Source of the DNA: Dendrophyllia cribrosa
Lineage: Eukaryota > Cnidaria > Anthozoa > Scleractinia > Dendrophylliidae
Direction of reading: 5' to 3'
NCBI GenBank assembly: GCA_024195265.1
Contig: JAJLRJ010000005.1
Location: forward strand, 46,369,515-46,433,514
Length of the DNA stretch: 64,000 nucleotides
A program made the translations under genes and the position numbers. Within the stretch, counting starts at the first letter, position 1; each line of letters begins with the position of its first letter. The notes beneath the pieces are model-generated. The model was not told the DNA's origin. It saw only the letters and a program-made list of their open reading frames with translations, and ran no database searches. Positions 40,076-48,712 of this stretch are shown here, piece after piece.

Positions 40076-40759
40076 ATGAGTTCTGCCAATGTGCTGCCAT
40101 CGGCCCCCGAATACAGCGAGACACAACAGCTCTACCCTATGCGGGAGCTCGCTCAAATAAATGCAGGAGACTTCCGGCTCAAAAAAATCTCTGACTTTCT
40201 TAAAGAGCTGTCTGACGAAGCCGAGCATTACCGTCAGGTCGCAAAGAAATATAAACGAACCCAATCCTTAGTTCATTACTCGGCGGTTGGCCTTGGGTCG
40301 CTTTCTGTTGGGCTTTCATCAGGGGCCCTAGCCACTGCATTGACTGGGTTCGGAATTATTGCAAGTCCAGCACTTGCCGGCGTCGCGACCCTCTGTGGGC
40401 TATCCTCTGTTGGCTTTACAGCTGCCAACAAACGGTTAGAACGGAAAGTGACCAAACACGAGAATATCTACACACTGGCCCTGGCTAAACGCAACTCTGT
40501 CTATGAACTGGTCTCAAAGGCTCTGGAAGACAAGAGGATCAGTGATGCAGAATTCACCATAATTACTCGTGAGGTGGAAAAATATCACGAACTCAAAGCT
40601 GCAATCAGGGATGGTGTTAAGTCTAAAAAAAACGTTGGCACTCTAACACAAGCGCCAGACCTCGAGAAACTCAAAAAGGAACTTCGCAAGGAGGTCACAC
40701 AAGAAATTCAAAAAAAGATACTTCTCGCTGCAGCATCCAAGTCAGATTTGAGAGATTAA
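40076..40759 (+). CDS. Polinton conserved membrane-hairpin protein (227 aa)
   Basis: The N-terminal third is charged (KISDFLKELSDEAEHYRQVAKKYKR). It is followed by a Gly/Ala-rich double hydrophobic region (VGLGSLSVGLSSGALATALTGFGIIASPALAGVATLCG in short segments), then a helical C-terminus NSVYELVSKALEDKRISDAEF and LEKLKKELRKEVTQEIQKK. The family is common in cnidarian Polintons, in my memory, and has no known function. Intact and 22 bp after the minor capsid gene. Confidence 0.72.
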   Translation: MSSANVLPSAPEYSETQQLYPMRELAQINAGDFRLKKISDFLKELSDEAEHYRQVAKKYKRTQSLVHYSAVGLGSLSVGLSSGALATALTGFGIIASPALAGVATLCGLSSVGFTAANKRLERKVTKHENIYTLALAKRNSVYELVSKALEDKRISDAEFTIITREVEKYHELKAAIRDGVKSKKNVGTLTQAPDLEKLKKELRKEVTQEIQKKILLAAASKSDLRD

Positions 40760-40837
40760 ACTCTGGCTTTAATCTCTACATTTCTAAGGATAAATCATTT
40801 GCGCCCAATTGAATACATAACCCGGCTGTGTATATCC

Positions 40838-41530
40838 ATGGAGAAGTTTGCTAAACAACTGGCTGATGTTCGGGCCTTGGACAATAAAGGCGAATACAAA
40901 GCCAAACTCGATGAGCTTGATAAAGAATACAAATTTATCCTCCTGCGCTCACTCGAAAACTACACCAAAGAAATACGGCGTTCAAACCTGTCAGAACGCC
41001 TTCATCACATCAAGGAGTGTCTTTCTCCCGAGGCACAATACCCTCCACACTCACCTTTCACCCTTGTGAATGAAAGGACAAAATTTTGCCAAAACTGCAA
41101 AGGCAAATTAAACCTCAGTATGTTTTCATCAGAACTTTGCTGCGAAGACTGCGGACTCTTAGAGCCTCTGGATGGTGTGACCTTCGATTACAACGAGCTC
41201 TATGGTGGTGATTACACAATTACCAAAAAAAGAATGACCACCAAACATTACAACTTCAAAAGCTATCTCAACAAACATCTGAAAATTTGTGAACACCACG
41301 TCTGCTTGTCCAATGATGAAATACAACATGCAAATGATTCTTTCAAATTCATCGAAGAATATCTGCCGAAAAGAATCTCCATGCTCTTTGTGGCGCACAA
41401 AATCTTGGATGCAATAAAAGGACCACAACGGCTTGTCAATTACTTCTGGCTGCAAGTCCCAGAAAAATCAATGTGGAAGCACGAACAAAGCTGGAAGATC
41501 ATGCTTGAAAAGATGGATCACGTTGAGTGA
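40838..41530 (+). CDS. Zinc-ribbon protein, possibly VLTF3-like transcription factor
   Basis: The ATG at 40,838 follows gtgtatatcc, a weaker version of the shared motif. The 230-aa protein has a helical N-terminus, then a four-Cys zinc ribbon CQNCKG...CCEDCG at residues ~80-105 and a helical C-terminal half with KHYNFKSYLNKHLK, KRISMLFVAHKILD and YFWLQVPEKSMW. This layout resembles the late transcription factor VLTF3 family of large DNA viruses and related elements, which would fit a common promoter; the match is by eye only. Intact; its end overlaps the converging minus-strand frame by 13 bp. Confidence 0.5.
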   Translation: MEKFAKQLADVRALDNKGEYKAKLDELDKEYKFILLRSLENYTKEIRRSNLSERLHHIKECLSPEAQYPPHSPFTLVNERTKFCQNCKGKLNLSMFSSELCCEDCGLLEPLDGVTFDYNELYGGDYTITKKRMTTKHYNFKSYLNKHLKICEHHVCLSNDEIQHANDSFKFIEEYLPKRISMLFVAHKILDAIKGPQRLVNYFWLQVPEKSMWKHEQSWKIMLEKMDHVE

Positions 41531-41904
41531 GCACTGCCAGAACAAATGGCTCTGTGCATACCCATGTCCACTTCTGGCGAGAAGTGTTCTTGGCATTCAT
41601 CACATGTTTGTGAAGTAAATATATGGAAATAGCAATCGTGTTGCCAGTGATAATGATTTTTTATTGAATGGCATACAGATTTCATCCTGCATTGATGAAT
41701 GACCCTTGCAGCCAAGTCACGCTGGACTTCTCTTTCAGCCAATTCAAGGATGTAATCTTTGATCATGTCTGCCAAATAATCCCAACGGGATTCACCAAAA
41801 GCCAGTTGCTCCATTGGCTCAGTTGGGATATAGACTGGGGTATGTTTTTTCAATTGACTCCATTTTTGAGAGTAAGAAGGCTTCCATAACTGCATTGTCG
41901 TCAA
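41518..41904 (-). CDS. Zinc-finger tail after the exonuclease (probable frameshifted C-terminus)
   Basis: About 128 codons in a frame different from the exonuclease and overlapping its last ~85 bases. It includes GESRWDYLADMIKDYILELAERE and a Cys/His finger CDECQEHF...MHRAIC. No start signal or promoter motif precedes it, so it is more likely the C-terminus of the exonuclease protein displaced by a small indel at about 41,830-41,900 than a separate gene. Confidence 0.5.
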   Translation of the reverse strand: MTTMQLWKPSYSQKWSQLKKHTPVYIPTEPMEQLAFGESRWDYLADMIKDYILELAEREVQRDLAARVIHQCRMKSVCHSIKNHYHWQHDCYFHIFTSQTCDECQEHFSPEVDMGMHRAICSGSAHST

Positions 41905-42967
41905 CCAAATTGTTTGGAACAGTTTTCACAGGGGCGGTTTGTTGGGTGCTTTTCTCTTCAGAGTGTTCTGTTATCTTTTTTCGAAGGCTTGCCAAGCTGT
42001 TATGAAAACGCTCGACTGACGTTTGAATATTGCTCAAAAAGTTTGCTTGCTTTGGCGCCCAAATCTCAGTTATATCCAGGAGCTTCCAGGCGAACACAGC
42101 CACCGGTTTAGGGCCTTCTGAACCCGCTGAAAACACTTCTTGCATATGGGTGTAACGCAAAAACTCCTCATCTTCGTCCTGTTTTCTAAACGACATCCTT
42201 ACAGCGCCATAACAACACCATATGTCCTTCTCAGCAATGGAAGACATAATTCTCTCAAATAATTGTTTTGATTTGAGGGAACCTACATCGATGATTGCCT
42301 TTTGATTTCTTGTTATCGTCCGTTTGCTAAATAAATAACAAACTCCCCACGCAAGTGTTGTGTCGCCATTCGTTTTGAACTTGTTTCCTCCGTTTAGAAA
42401 CTGGTTGTGTGCCAGACTTGGTTCAAGCTGGTTTAAAGAGCACAATCTGAAATAACCGTCAACAAACAAGCCTTTGGAGACCATGTCGCCACTCAAAGCA
42501 AGCCCTGTTTGTATCTGATCGCTATAATAGCCAGGAATTCTGTTCATCGCTATTTTTCGCTTGAACGGACACTTGAACTCTAACAAATTTAATGTGTTAT
42601 CTTTATTCATGAAATAGCCGTCTGGGCTACAAGTGACCTTTCGATAAAGCGGATGCTCTCTTGACAGATTAAGAGAGATGCTGTGGCCAAAAACGGAAAC
42701 AGAATGTTTTTTTTCAAAATACTTGCGAATAAGCGGTTCGAACAGATTGCCCCAGGTACAAGCCGCATTGTTGAGCATATTTGTTGGCTGTATTTTCTTC
42801 ATGAGCAAACTTTGCCGTGATTCAAACGGTGACGATCCTGTCAAGGCAGAGATCTCTGATGCCCCGATGGAGTTTTGTCTGGCTCTCACCCAGTCGGCGC
42901 TCTTTTGTTTCAGACCAGTATTCCTCGATTTGAGAAAGTTCATGAACGCTTGTGTTGTCGCCATCAT
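41819..42967 (-). CDS. YqaJ/lambda-type exonuclease (viral recombinase fold)
   Basis: 382 codons starting at two adjacent ATGs (42,967, 42,964), just after ttcatatatca. The PD-(D/E)XK nuclease layout is clear: SIGASEISALTGSSPFE, CTWGNLFEPLIRKYFE (Glu), CSPDGYF (catalytic Asp), LLEFKCPFKRK (E-x-K) and the helix YYSDQIQTGLALSG. Such enzymes resect duplex DNA ends 5'-3' and usually serve recombination or resolution of replication ends. Its last coding bases may be shifted relative to the zinc-finger tail. The start overlaps the stop of the upstream zinc-finger gene, suggesting coupled expression. Confidence 0.85.
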   Translation of the reverse strand: MMATTQAFMNFLKSRNTGLKQKSADWVRARQNSIGASEISALTGSSPFESRQSLLMKKIQPTNMLNNAACTWGNLFEPLIRKYFEKKHSVSVFGHSISLNLSREHPLYRKVTCSPDGYFMNKDNTLNLLEFKCPFKRKIAMNRIPGYYSDQIQTGLALSGDMVSKGLFVDGYFRLCSLNQLEPSLAHNQFLNGGNKFKTNGDTTLAWGVCYLFSKRTITRNQKAIIDVGSLKSKQLFERIMSSIAEKDIWCCYGAVRMSFRKQDEDEEFLRYTHMQEVFSAGSEGPKPVAVFAWKLLDITEIWAPKQANFLSNIQTSVERFHNSLASLRKKITEHSEEKSTQQTAPVKTVPNNLVDDNAVMEAFLLSKMESIEKTYPSLYPN

Positions 42968-43530
42968 TGATATATGAAGGGTAAAAGTTTTTTCAATTGG
43001 TGATAACCGCTCAACTCAGTTTGAAAAGCTGCAAGTGATGTCTTGCCTTCGATGAAATCCGAAACAAAGCTAGAATCTCGGATCCTGGGTAAGGGGACGA
43101 GAGCCTCCAGGCTTATCTCTTCAAGACATTGTTGCTCTTGAGCGTCAAGCCATGCATTCAGTTCATGCTGTCTGACATATGACTCGGCAAAAATATCTCG
43201 AACAACCTCACGCTGTGTAAAAACTCGAGGGTTTCTTTTCGTGGGAGGGCAACCATTTCTTAAGTGTCTGTTAACCGTTTGTATACACAATCTTCGATTG
43301 CAGTCGGGACAAAGCACTTTCGGGCGTTTTTCTGTTTTCAGATTCTTGCAAGCGTATTTTTGATGCTCAACAAGAGAATGACCTTGGGTGAAGTTTAAAC
43401 CACAATGTCTGCAAGGGTTGTATTCGAACGTCCCTTTGTTCTTTGCATATAAGTCATCACCTTCTTTCAACTCAATCCCACGCATTTTCAAAAACGCAAC
43501 GGCAGTCATTGGTTCGTTGACGAGGGGCAT
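42964..43530 (-). CDS. Polinton right-end zinc-finger protein
   Basis: Start at 43,530 (MPLVNEPMTAVAFLKM); the frame is open back through the TIR, but the TIR part is shared with the polymerase end and not plausible coding. Two Cys/His fingers are visible: CRHCGLNFTQGHSLVEHQKYAC and CPDCNRRLCIQTVNRHLRNGC, in pieces. The rest is helical (HELNAWLDAQEQQCLEEIS). AWLDAQEQ parallels AWLDEQAR near the N-terminus of the polymerase at the other end, hinting at common descent. It is likely DNA binding and possibly end recognition; unproven. Promoter-like catataaacgtgaca lies at the TIR edge. Confidence 0.7.
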   Translation of the reverse strand: MPLVNEPMTAVAFLKMRGIELKEGDDLYAKNKGTFEYNPCRHCGLNFTQGHSLVEHQKYACKNLKTEKRPKVLCPDCNRRLCIQTVNRHLRNGCPPTKRNPRVFTQREVVRDIFAESYVRQHELNAWLDAQEQQCLEEISLEALVPLPRIRDSSFVSDFIEGKTSLAAFQTELSGYHQLKKLLPFIYQ

Positions 43531-43545
43531 TGTCACGTTTATATG
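43531..43545 (-). promoter_or_regulatory. TIR-edge promoter of right-end gene
   Basis: On the minus strand ccatataaacgtgaca precedes the ATG; the first seven bases are the last of the TIR. The left end has the equivalent at 27,030-27,036. Confidence 0.45.
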
Positions 43546-43842
43546 GAGGGTATGTTGTTTCTTCAATTGGTGATGCCTCGCTTGCCGTTGCGGGTGGGCT
43601 CGGGGAAAACGCATTTGACCCTCCGCTTAAAAAGGTGGTCGAAAAATTGGCAGCCAAATCAAAATCGTTGGCTCCACTGACTCCCCGCTCACAGAAAATG
43701 AGGGAGGGACATCTCGAGTAGTGAGTGGGGGATGGTCTCAAATACCATTTTTTTAGCCGATAAACAATTTTTCCGAGCGAAGTGAGGAAAAATTGTTTAT
43801 CGGCTCAAAAAATGGTATTTGAGCCATCCCCCACTCACTACT
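43540..43842. repeat. Polinton right TIR (303 bp)
   Basis: Mirror of the left TIR, with its own 126-bp terminal palindrome at 43,717-43,842. The one-base asymmetry between palindrome arms (GGCTC outer, GGTCTC inner) is the same at both ends of the element. Confidence 0.95.
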
Positions 43843-43847
43843 CAATC

Positions 43848-44110
43848 GCACAACATACAATTTTTAAAAGAAATTGTATTTGGGGAACTTCATCAAAGAA
43901 GCAAAATTATTAGCTATTGTCTTCTGCTATTCTGATTGGTTAAGCACGAACATTTCCTAAAATTTATTTGACGCAAATGGATTTTCTTTATTTTTATAAT
44001 GAAATATAATTATTAACCATCAGCTCCTCCTCTATTCTTGAAATCAAAGATATTCTATGTGGGAAAGAGCTAATGCCGCAGAACAATGAAGTTTGCTATC
44101 GTTCTTATGT
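43848..44110. repeat. Right flank of the Polinton: continuation of the dispersed target repeat
   Basis: Matches 7840-8110 in reverse orientation with scattered differences. Confidence 0.8.
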
Positions 44111-44934
44111 GGAACAATACTTAAAGTCCACATGAAGAGAAATTTCACTACCGTTATTTTAAGGGTTTTTTGATGTTTATATCACCTTTTTTTCATTTTC
44201 AGGCGGAGAAGGGAATGAACTCGGGGCTAAAATACGCGTCCCTTTTCAGCCATATTTAATCGAAATAATCCGTCCACAATGTGCCAAAACTCCACTGTAA
44301 AACGAGTGACGCGCTCAGTTGTAAACACACTTGTGACCTCACTAGAACCCAGGTCCTTGTCTAATATGCCCAACTTGCGTCGCTCGTTAAAATATGTTCC
44401 CGCCACTTCAAGTGACTTATTTTCCCATCAAAATAATTCTTAAAACAACTATTTTCAGCTTACCGAAGGAAAAACAATGGTAGTGAAATTTTACTTCATG
44501 TCATATCACCGGTGTTCACGATAGCGTTCTTTTGCCAACAGGTGCATTCCTTACAATGAATGAAATAAATTTACAAGTATATGTGCATTTCCTTTTAGGT
44601 TCTTGCGAGAAAAAGCAGGTAAGCTAAAGGCTGCATGGGTGGTTCAATCTAGAAATACCAGAAGGTTAGTTCCACGAAACTTGAAACTGATTTTTAGGCG
44701 ATTTGAGCCTTAAAACTTTTTTAGCACATTCAGTTTTACGAAGAATGGTACAATATTTCAGTAAATCATAGTTACGACTAAGAAGAAAGAAATATTGGTG
44801 AAGTTCTACAAATTTGCCAATAATTAGACATTCTTACTATTATAAAATGAAAAATAAAACTTGTATACCTGTTTTTTAGCTCATTGTAAACATAGTACAT
44901 CTCAGCCTGAGTACGTTCTTAACAAGTTCTTAAA
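44111..44934. other. No gene seen
   Basis: AT-rich sequence without recognisable motifs. Confidence 0.45.
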
Positions 44935-45262
44935 ATTCTGGCCAATATCGGCCTCAACATTCTTATAAAATAAGGTCTCTAAGAGCTTTCTCGTGAATAC
45001 GAAACAACGTAAGGCTAAGTCCACAGATCGGTTCAATTTTCCATAATGAGTTTGAAGTAAAAAAATTGAAGAGTAAAATAGATTTAAAATGACCAAAACG
45101 TCTAAGCGTGACATAAATATGCATTGTGTGAAACGAGACTGTCTAGACAACTGAATGACGTAATTAAAAAAGTTTACATTTGAGTGATTAATCGAGTGAA
45201 AGTTTGCAAAGTTGTCTCCATATACTATATCTCGTTCAACGCTTCGCATATTCACAAGATAT
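44935..45262 (-). repeat. MITE-like dispersed repeat, copy A
   Basis: Same family as 47,612 and 48,426 in inverse orientation; shared interior words include gacataaatatgcattgtg and tgtctagacaactg. Confidence 0.7.
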
Positions 45263-45314
45263 AAAGAGTGTAGTTGAATAACGCTACCAAGACGACGCAT
45301 CCCTATTCGCGTTT

Positions 45315-45496
45315 TAGCCTGCGTAGCAGGCGCATGAAAATAATATGGGTGTAAGAAAGAACGGAGGCGAGAGAGAGACACGCGTGTCTTCCTCGCGCAC
45401 CTCGTTCTTTCTCGGGCCCATATTTATCTTTTTTATCTTTATTTATTTATTTATTTATTTATTTTATATTTATTTTCATGCGCCTGCTACGCAGGC
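45315..45496. mobile_element. MITE with TAGCCTGCGTAGCAGGC ends
   Basis: Termini GCCTGCGTAGCAGGCGCATG and CATGCGCCTGCTACGCAGGC are perfect inverted repeats, each also self-palindromic. The interior has a (TTTA)n run at 45,440-45,465 and an inner inverted pair around aagaacgag. No clear target duplication. Confidence 0.7.
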
Positions 45497-45612
45497 AATG
45501 TTCAATTCTCATGCTTTCACTGACAGTATCACCACGAAAACACCTGCTGCTGCAAAGAGGACGCTGACACCAACGATTGAGCCTGCGTTGCACAACTTGT
45601 CATCGCAACAAT

Positions 45613-45672
45613 GTATGTCACATTATGTCGATCCGGCATGATGTGACATCCGACATAATGTGACATACATTA
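45613..45672. repeat. Hairpin: atgtgacat palindrome cluster
   Basis: tatgtcacattatgtcg is followed by cgacataatgtgacata, with an extra atgtgaca between and after; a ~60-bp foldback. Confidence 0.65.
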
Positions 45673-46568
45673 TGTGACGCATCCGGCATGATCTTTACAA
45701 ATGGGATTCGCTTCTTGTTGACTGTACCTTTTCGCTCCGCAGGACTTTGCATACTGATTAATACTCCCACTTGTCGCGTAGTGAGTCTTGTAGCAAACTG
45801 CGTCACTTTGGGTACAATCTGCAGTTGATGGACCATGAACATGCTGGTACAGTGGTACAGTGGTGGCACTTTAATGTACTGGCTATAAACGAAATATGAC
45901 AAATTGACAAGTATAAATGGTGGAAAAATGGCTGCGATCACAGAGTATGGATCATTAACTATCACACTATCACATGCACCAATAAATGTTGCACGTTTTA
46001 GATGATTTAGGCGATGAACTATCAACCCCCGTCATTTTATATGGTGCCCCCCACCCCCGGGCACTCATAGCTTATCTCTACATGTTATGATTGAACTACA
46101 CAATACATACATTGCTCGTCTGCATTTCCTCCATTTGTTATTTCCAATTTGTACTTCAACCTTAGCTCCTGAAATGACATAATCACTGACATCAAGACAG
46201 TTTCGGAGTGAACAAAATTGAACAAAATTTTGCTCAGAAAAGATTCTATAGAGCAAACAATGGTTGCTTTTGATGCTTCAGGTGCCATAGATTCAGTTTC
46301 AGTACTAGAAAGTAGGTTATCTGAATTAAATAGAATTCCTCTTGATGTTAAAGTGTATATGACAGATATTTTTTTATTTGCTTGATGGAATCTTCATGGC
46401 GTTCTGATCAGAAAATCGAAAAGAGTTTTTTCGATATCGATTTTCTTTTCCGTGTTTTAGCCGTCTAAAAGCGTGAAATTTCACTTCCGGTGGGTTACAA
46501 AACCGCGCAAGAAAAAAGACTGGAAATAGTCCGCTGTGACGTCAATACAAGAATGCCGGTGTCGCGAC
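45673..46568. other. No gene seen
   Basis: Only short frames without known motif. Confidence 0.4.
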
Positions 46569-47005
46569 CCGGGGGGGGGGGGGGGTACTCCCTATAATGG
46601 GCTATACGGGGATGATCCGCCCGAAAGGAGTACCTTTTTGAGGCTGGAGGTATGTGAAAAGGTCGGGATTTCACACGTTGAAGTATGTGAAAGGGTAGGG
46701 ATTTCACGAAAAATAGGAGATGGTAGTGAAAACACGAGTTGAAGCATAAAAAAGGTAGAGAAAACTGCAATTTAAGTATTATAAAAAGGGCCTTTCAAAA
46801 TATATCAAACAGACGCACGTAAAGGCTATATGAAAGGGGTACCATTTTCAACGAAAGGTATATGAATTTTCAATTAAAAGTATATAAAAGGGGTACCTTT
46901 TCTGTCAAAAACGGTATATGAAAGGGTAAGGGTTTGGACCTCGAGGCGGAGCATCCCCGTACAAAACTTTGTTGAGTACCCCCCCCCACCCCCCCGGGTG
47001 TCGCG
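46569..47005. repeat. Poly-G/poly-C bounded repeat with degenerate internal units
   Basis: Starts with a G run (about 17 G) and ends with C-rich tracts; the outer words ggtgtcgcgacccggg and cccgggtgtcgcga are inverted. Inside, a unit of about 40 bp around tatgaaagggtaggg recurs at about 46,640-46,930. Confidence 0.65.
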
Positions 47006-47611
47006 ATTTCTCGGTTCCTCACATTTTTTGGTGCGCCCTAAGAAAGAAACATGGTTCTATTGAGGTGTGTTGTCTATGGTTGTAGCAACACGCACCACAC
47101 GCGCGCTCGCTCTACTATCCCTGAGGAAAAAGGAGGGACTACTCGTAGTCTAAAGCTTGCGATATATCGCCTAATTTTAGCACGTAAAGTACGAAATATT
47201 TTATCACATATACCACAGCTGCAACTAAATGCTCAATAGCTAAAGATTTCAAGATTCTAGCAAGGTTCACCATCAAGGAATGACCTGAGAAAGAGTGAAG
47301 TCAGACTTTCAGGCTTTGAAACAAATGAATAAAGGGTTTAGATTCTAAAGCGAATGACATACGGTCAACATCGTTCAACATTTGTTGCTCAACCGTTGCA
47401 ATTTGTTGAATGACTAGACAGAAAACACATTCCACATTTTAAAATGATTGACTCAGACGTCGCTCAACAACTTATTGAACGGAACAGAGCCTGTCTCTAT
47501 TTTCATTCAACAACGTTTAACATGTTGAATGGCCTTTTTCAACATTTAACATGGTATGATACATTCGTCTGTTGAACAGCCGTTGCAACATCTGGTGATC
47601 AATATTTTATT
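47006..47611. repeat. Region rich in TTCAACA/TGTTGAA words
   Basis: From about 47,365 to 47,600 the words gttcaaca, tgttgaa and cgttgcaa recur on both strands, as in a decayed foldback element. A short frame at 47,051 is not supported as a gene. Confidence 0.4.
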
Positions 47612-47813
47612 ATCTCGTGAATACGCGAAGCGTTGAACGAGATATAGTATACGGGGACAATTATGCAAATTTTCACTCGATTAATCACTAACGCTAAGAT
47701 GTTTTGGTCGTTTTAAATCTGTTTTATTCTTCAATTCTTTGACTTCAAACTCAGTATGGAAAATTAAAACCGATCTGTGGACTTAACCTCACGTTGTTTC
47801 GTATTCACGAGAT
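47612..47813 (+). repeat. MITE-like dispersed repeat, copy B (internally deleted)
   Basis: Terminal words ATCTCGTGAATACG and CGTATTCACGAGAT are inverted repeats. It lacks about 85 bp present in copy C. Confidence 0.7.
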
Positions 47814-48016
47814 GGCTCTTAGAGCCCTTTGATTGATCAAATGTTGGCCTATATTATTTTAAGAAACACTGGATGTGCTGCTTGTGCAAATTTTGGAAAA
47901 CAATTGCCTTAAACCTCTTAACGTATTTATATCCTAGAAGGTACTGTAACACCTACATGTAAAACTGTGCACATAATTTATGAAACTGAATAATTTGGTA
48001 ACATTAACATTAATTA

Positions 48017-48201
48017 ATAGACCTCATTCATAAATGGCGGCCGATTTATTATTCTTTTATATTCATGCTAATCAGCCTACCAAGCCTCGTTAGCATGTGC
48101 AAAATTCAAAAGAATTTTCGCTCTAAAATGAGGCTAGGTAGGCTGATTAGCATGAATATAAAAGAAAAGTAAATCGGCCGCCATTTATTAATAAGGTCTA
48201 T
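48017..48201. mobile_element. 185-bp palindromic MITE with TA flanks
   Basis: Arms of about 65 bp (GACCTCATTCATAAATGGCG... and ...CGCCATTTATTAATAAGGTC) are near-perfect inverted repeats, bounded by TA; consistent with a Tc1/mariner-type MITE. Confidence 0.7.
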
Positions 48202-48425
48202 CCCTTGTTACAAACACATACACACGCATGCCACCCCAAGCAAATAATTATGGCATTCAAACGAAACGTTCTCCAAGAATGGGGGAGTACGGCTGCTACA
48301 GAATCCACAATGATCATCCTGCTGTTATCACTATCATTATTATCCTCATCATAATTATTAATAATGGCTGTTTATTGCATGTGCGATGACTTGAAAATTA
48401 ATAAGTACATGTAATTTTTATTTTT

Positions 48426-48712
48426 ATCTCGTGAATACGCGAAGCGTTGAACGAGATGTAATGTACGGGACAATTATGCAAATCTTCACTCTATTAATCA
48501 CTCGAATGTAAACTTGCTTTAATTTCCCAGTGTATTACATCATCCAGTTGTCTAGACAGTCTTGTTTCACACAATGCATATTTATGTCACGCTAAGATGT
48601 TTTCGTCGTTTTAAATTTGTTTTACTCTTCAATCCTTTGCCTTCAAACTCAGTATATAAAATTAAAACCGATTGGTGGACTTAACCTTACGTTGTTTCGT
48701 ATTCACGAGGTG
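48426..48712 (+). repeat. MITE-like dispersed repeat, copy C
   Basis: Fuller version of the family at 47,612, with ATCTCGTGAATACG at the left end and cgtattcacgag at the right. Confidence 0.7.

Larger units (their letters stand above)
26729..43847. mobile_element. Complete Polinton/Maverick, 17.1 kb, with CAATC target duplication
   Basis: The element proper is 26,734-43,842. TIRs of 303 bp begin AG...CT, as known for Polintons; CAATC is repeated outside both ends (26,729-26,733 and 43,843-43,847), and the related locus at 7800-8275 has it once. Polintons usually duplicate 6 bp, so 5 bp is slightly short. Protein-primed polymerase, retroviral-type integrase, packaging ATPase and both capsid proteins are present. 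The TIRs differ by roughly four bases by eye, so the copy is young. Several genes carry frameshifts. Confidence 0.95.

Noticed and set aside
47051..47239. Possible THAP-type zinc finger start (LLRCVVYGCSNTHH)
   Set aside because: Only the first Cys pair resembles such a domain, and the frame ends soon after without the remaining residues.
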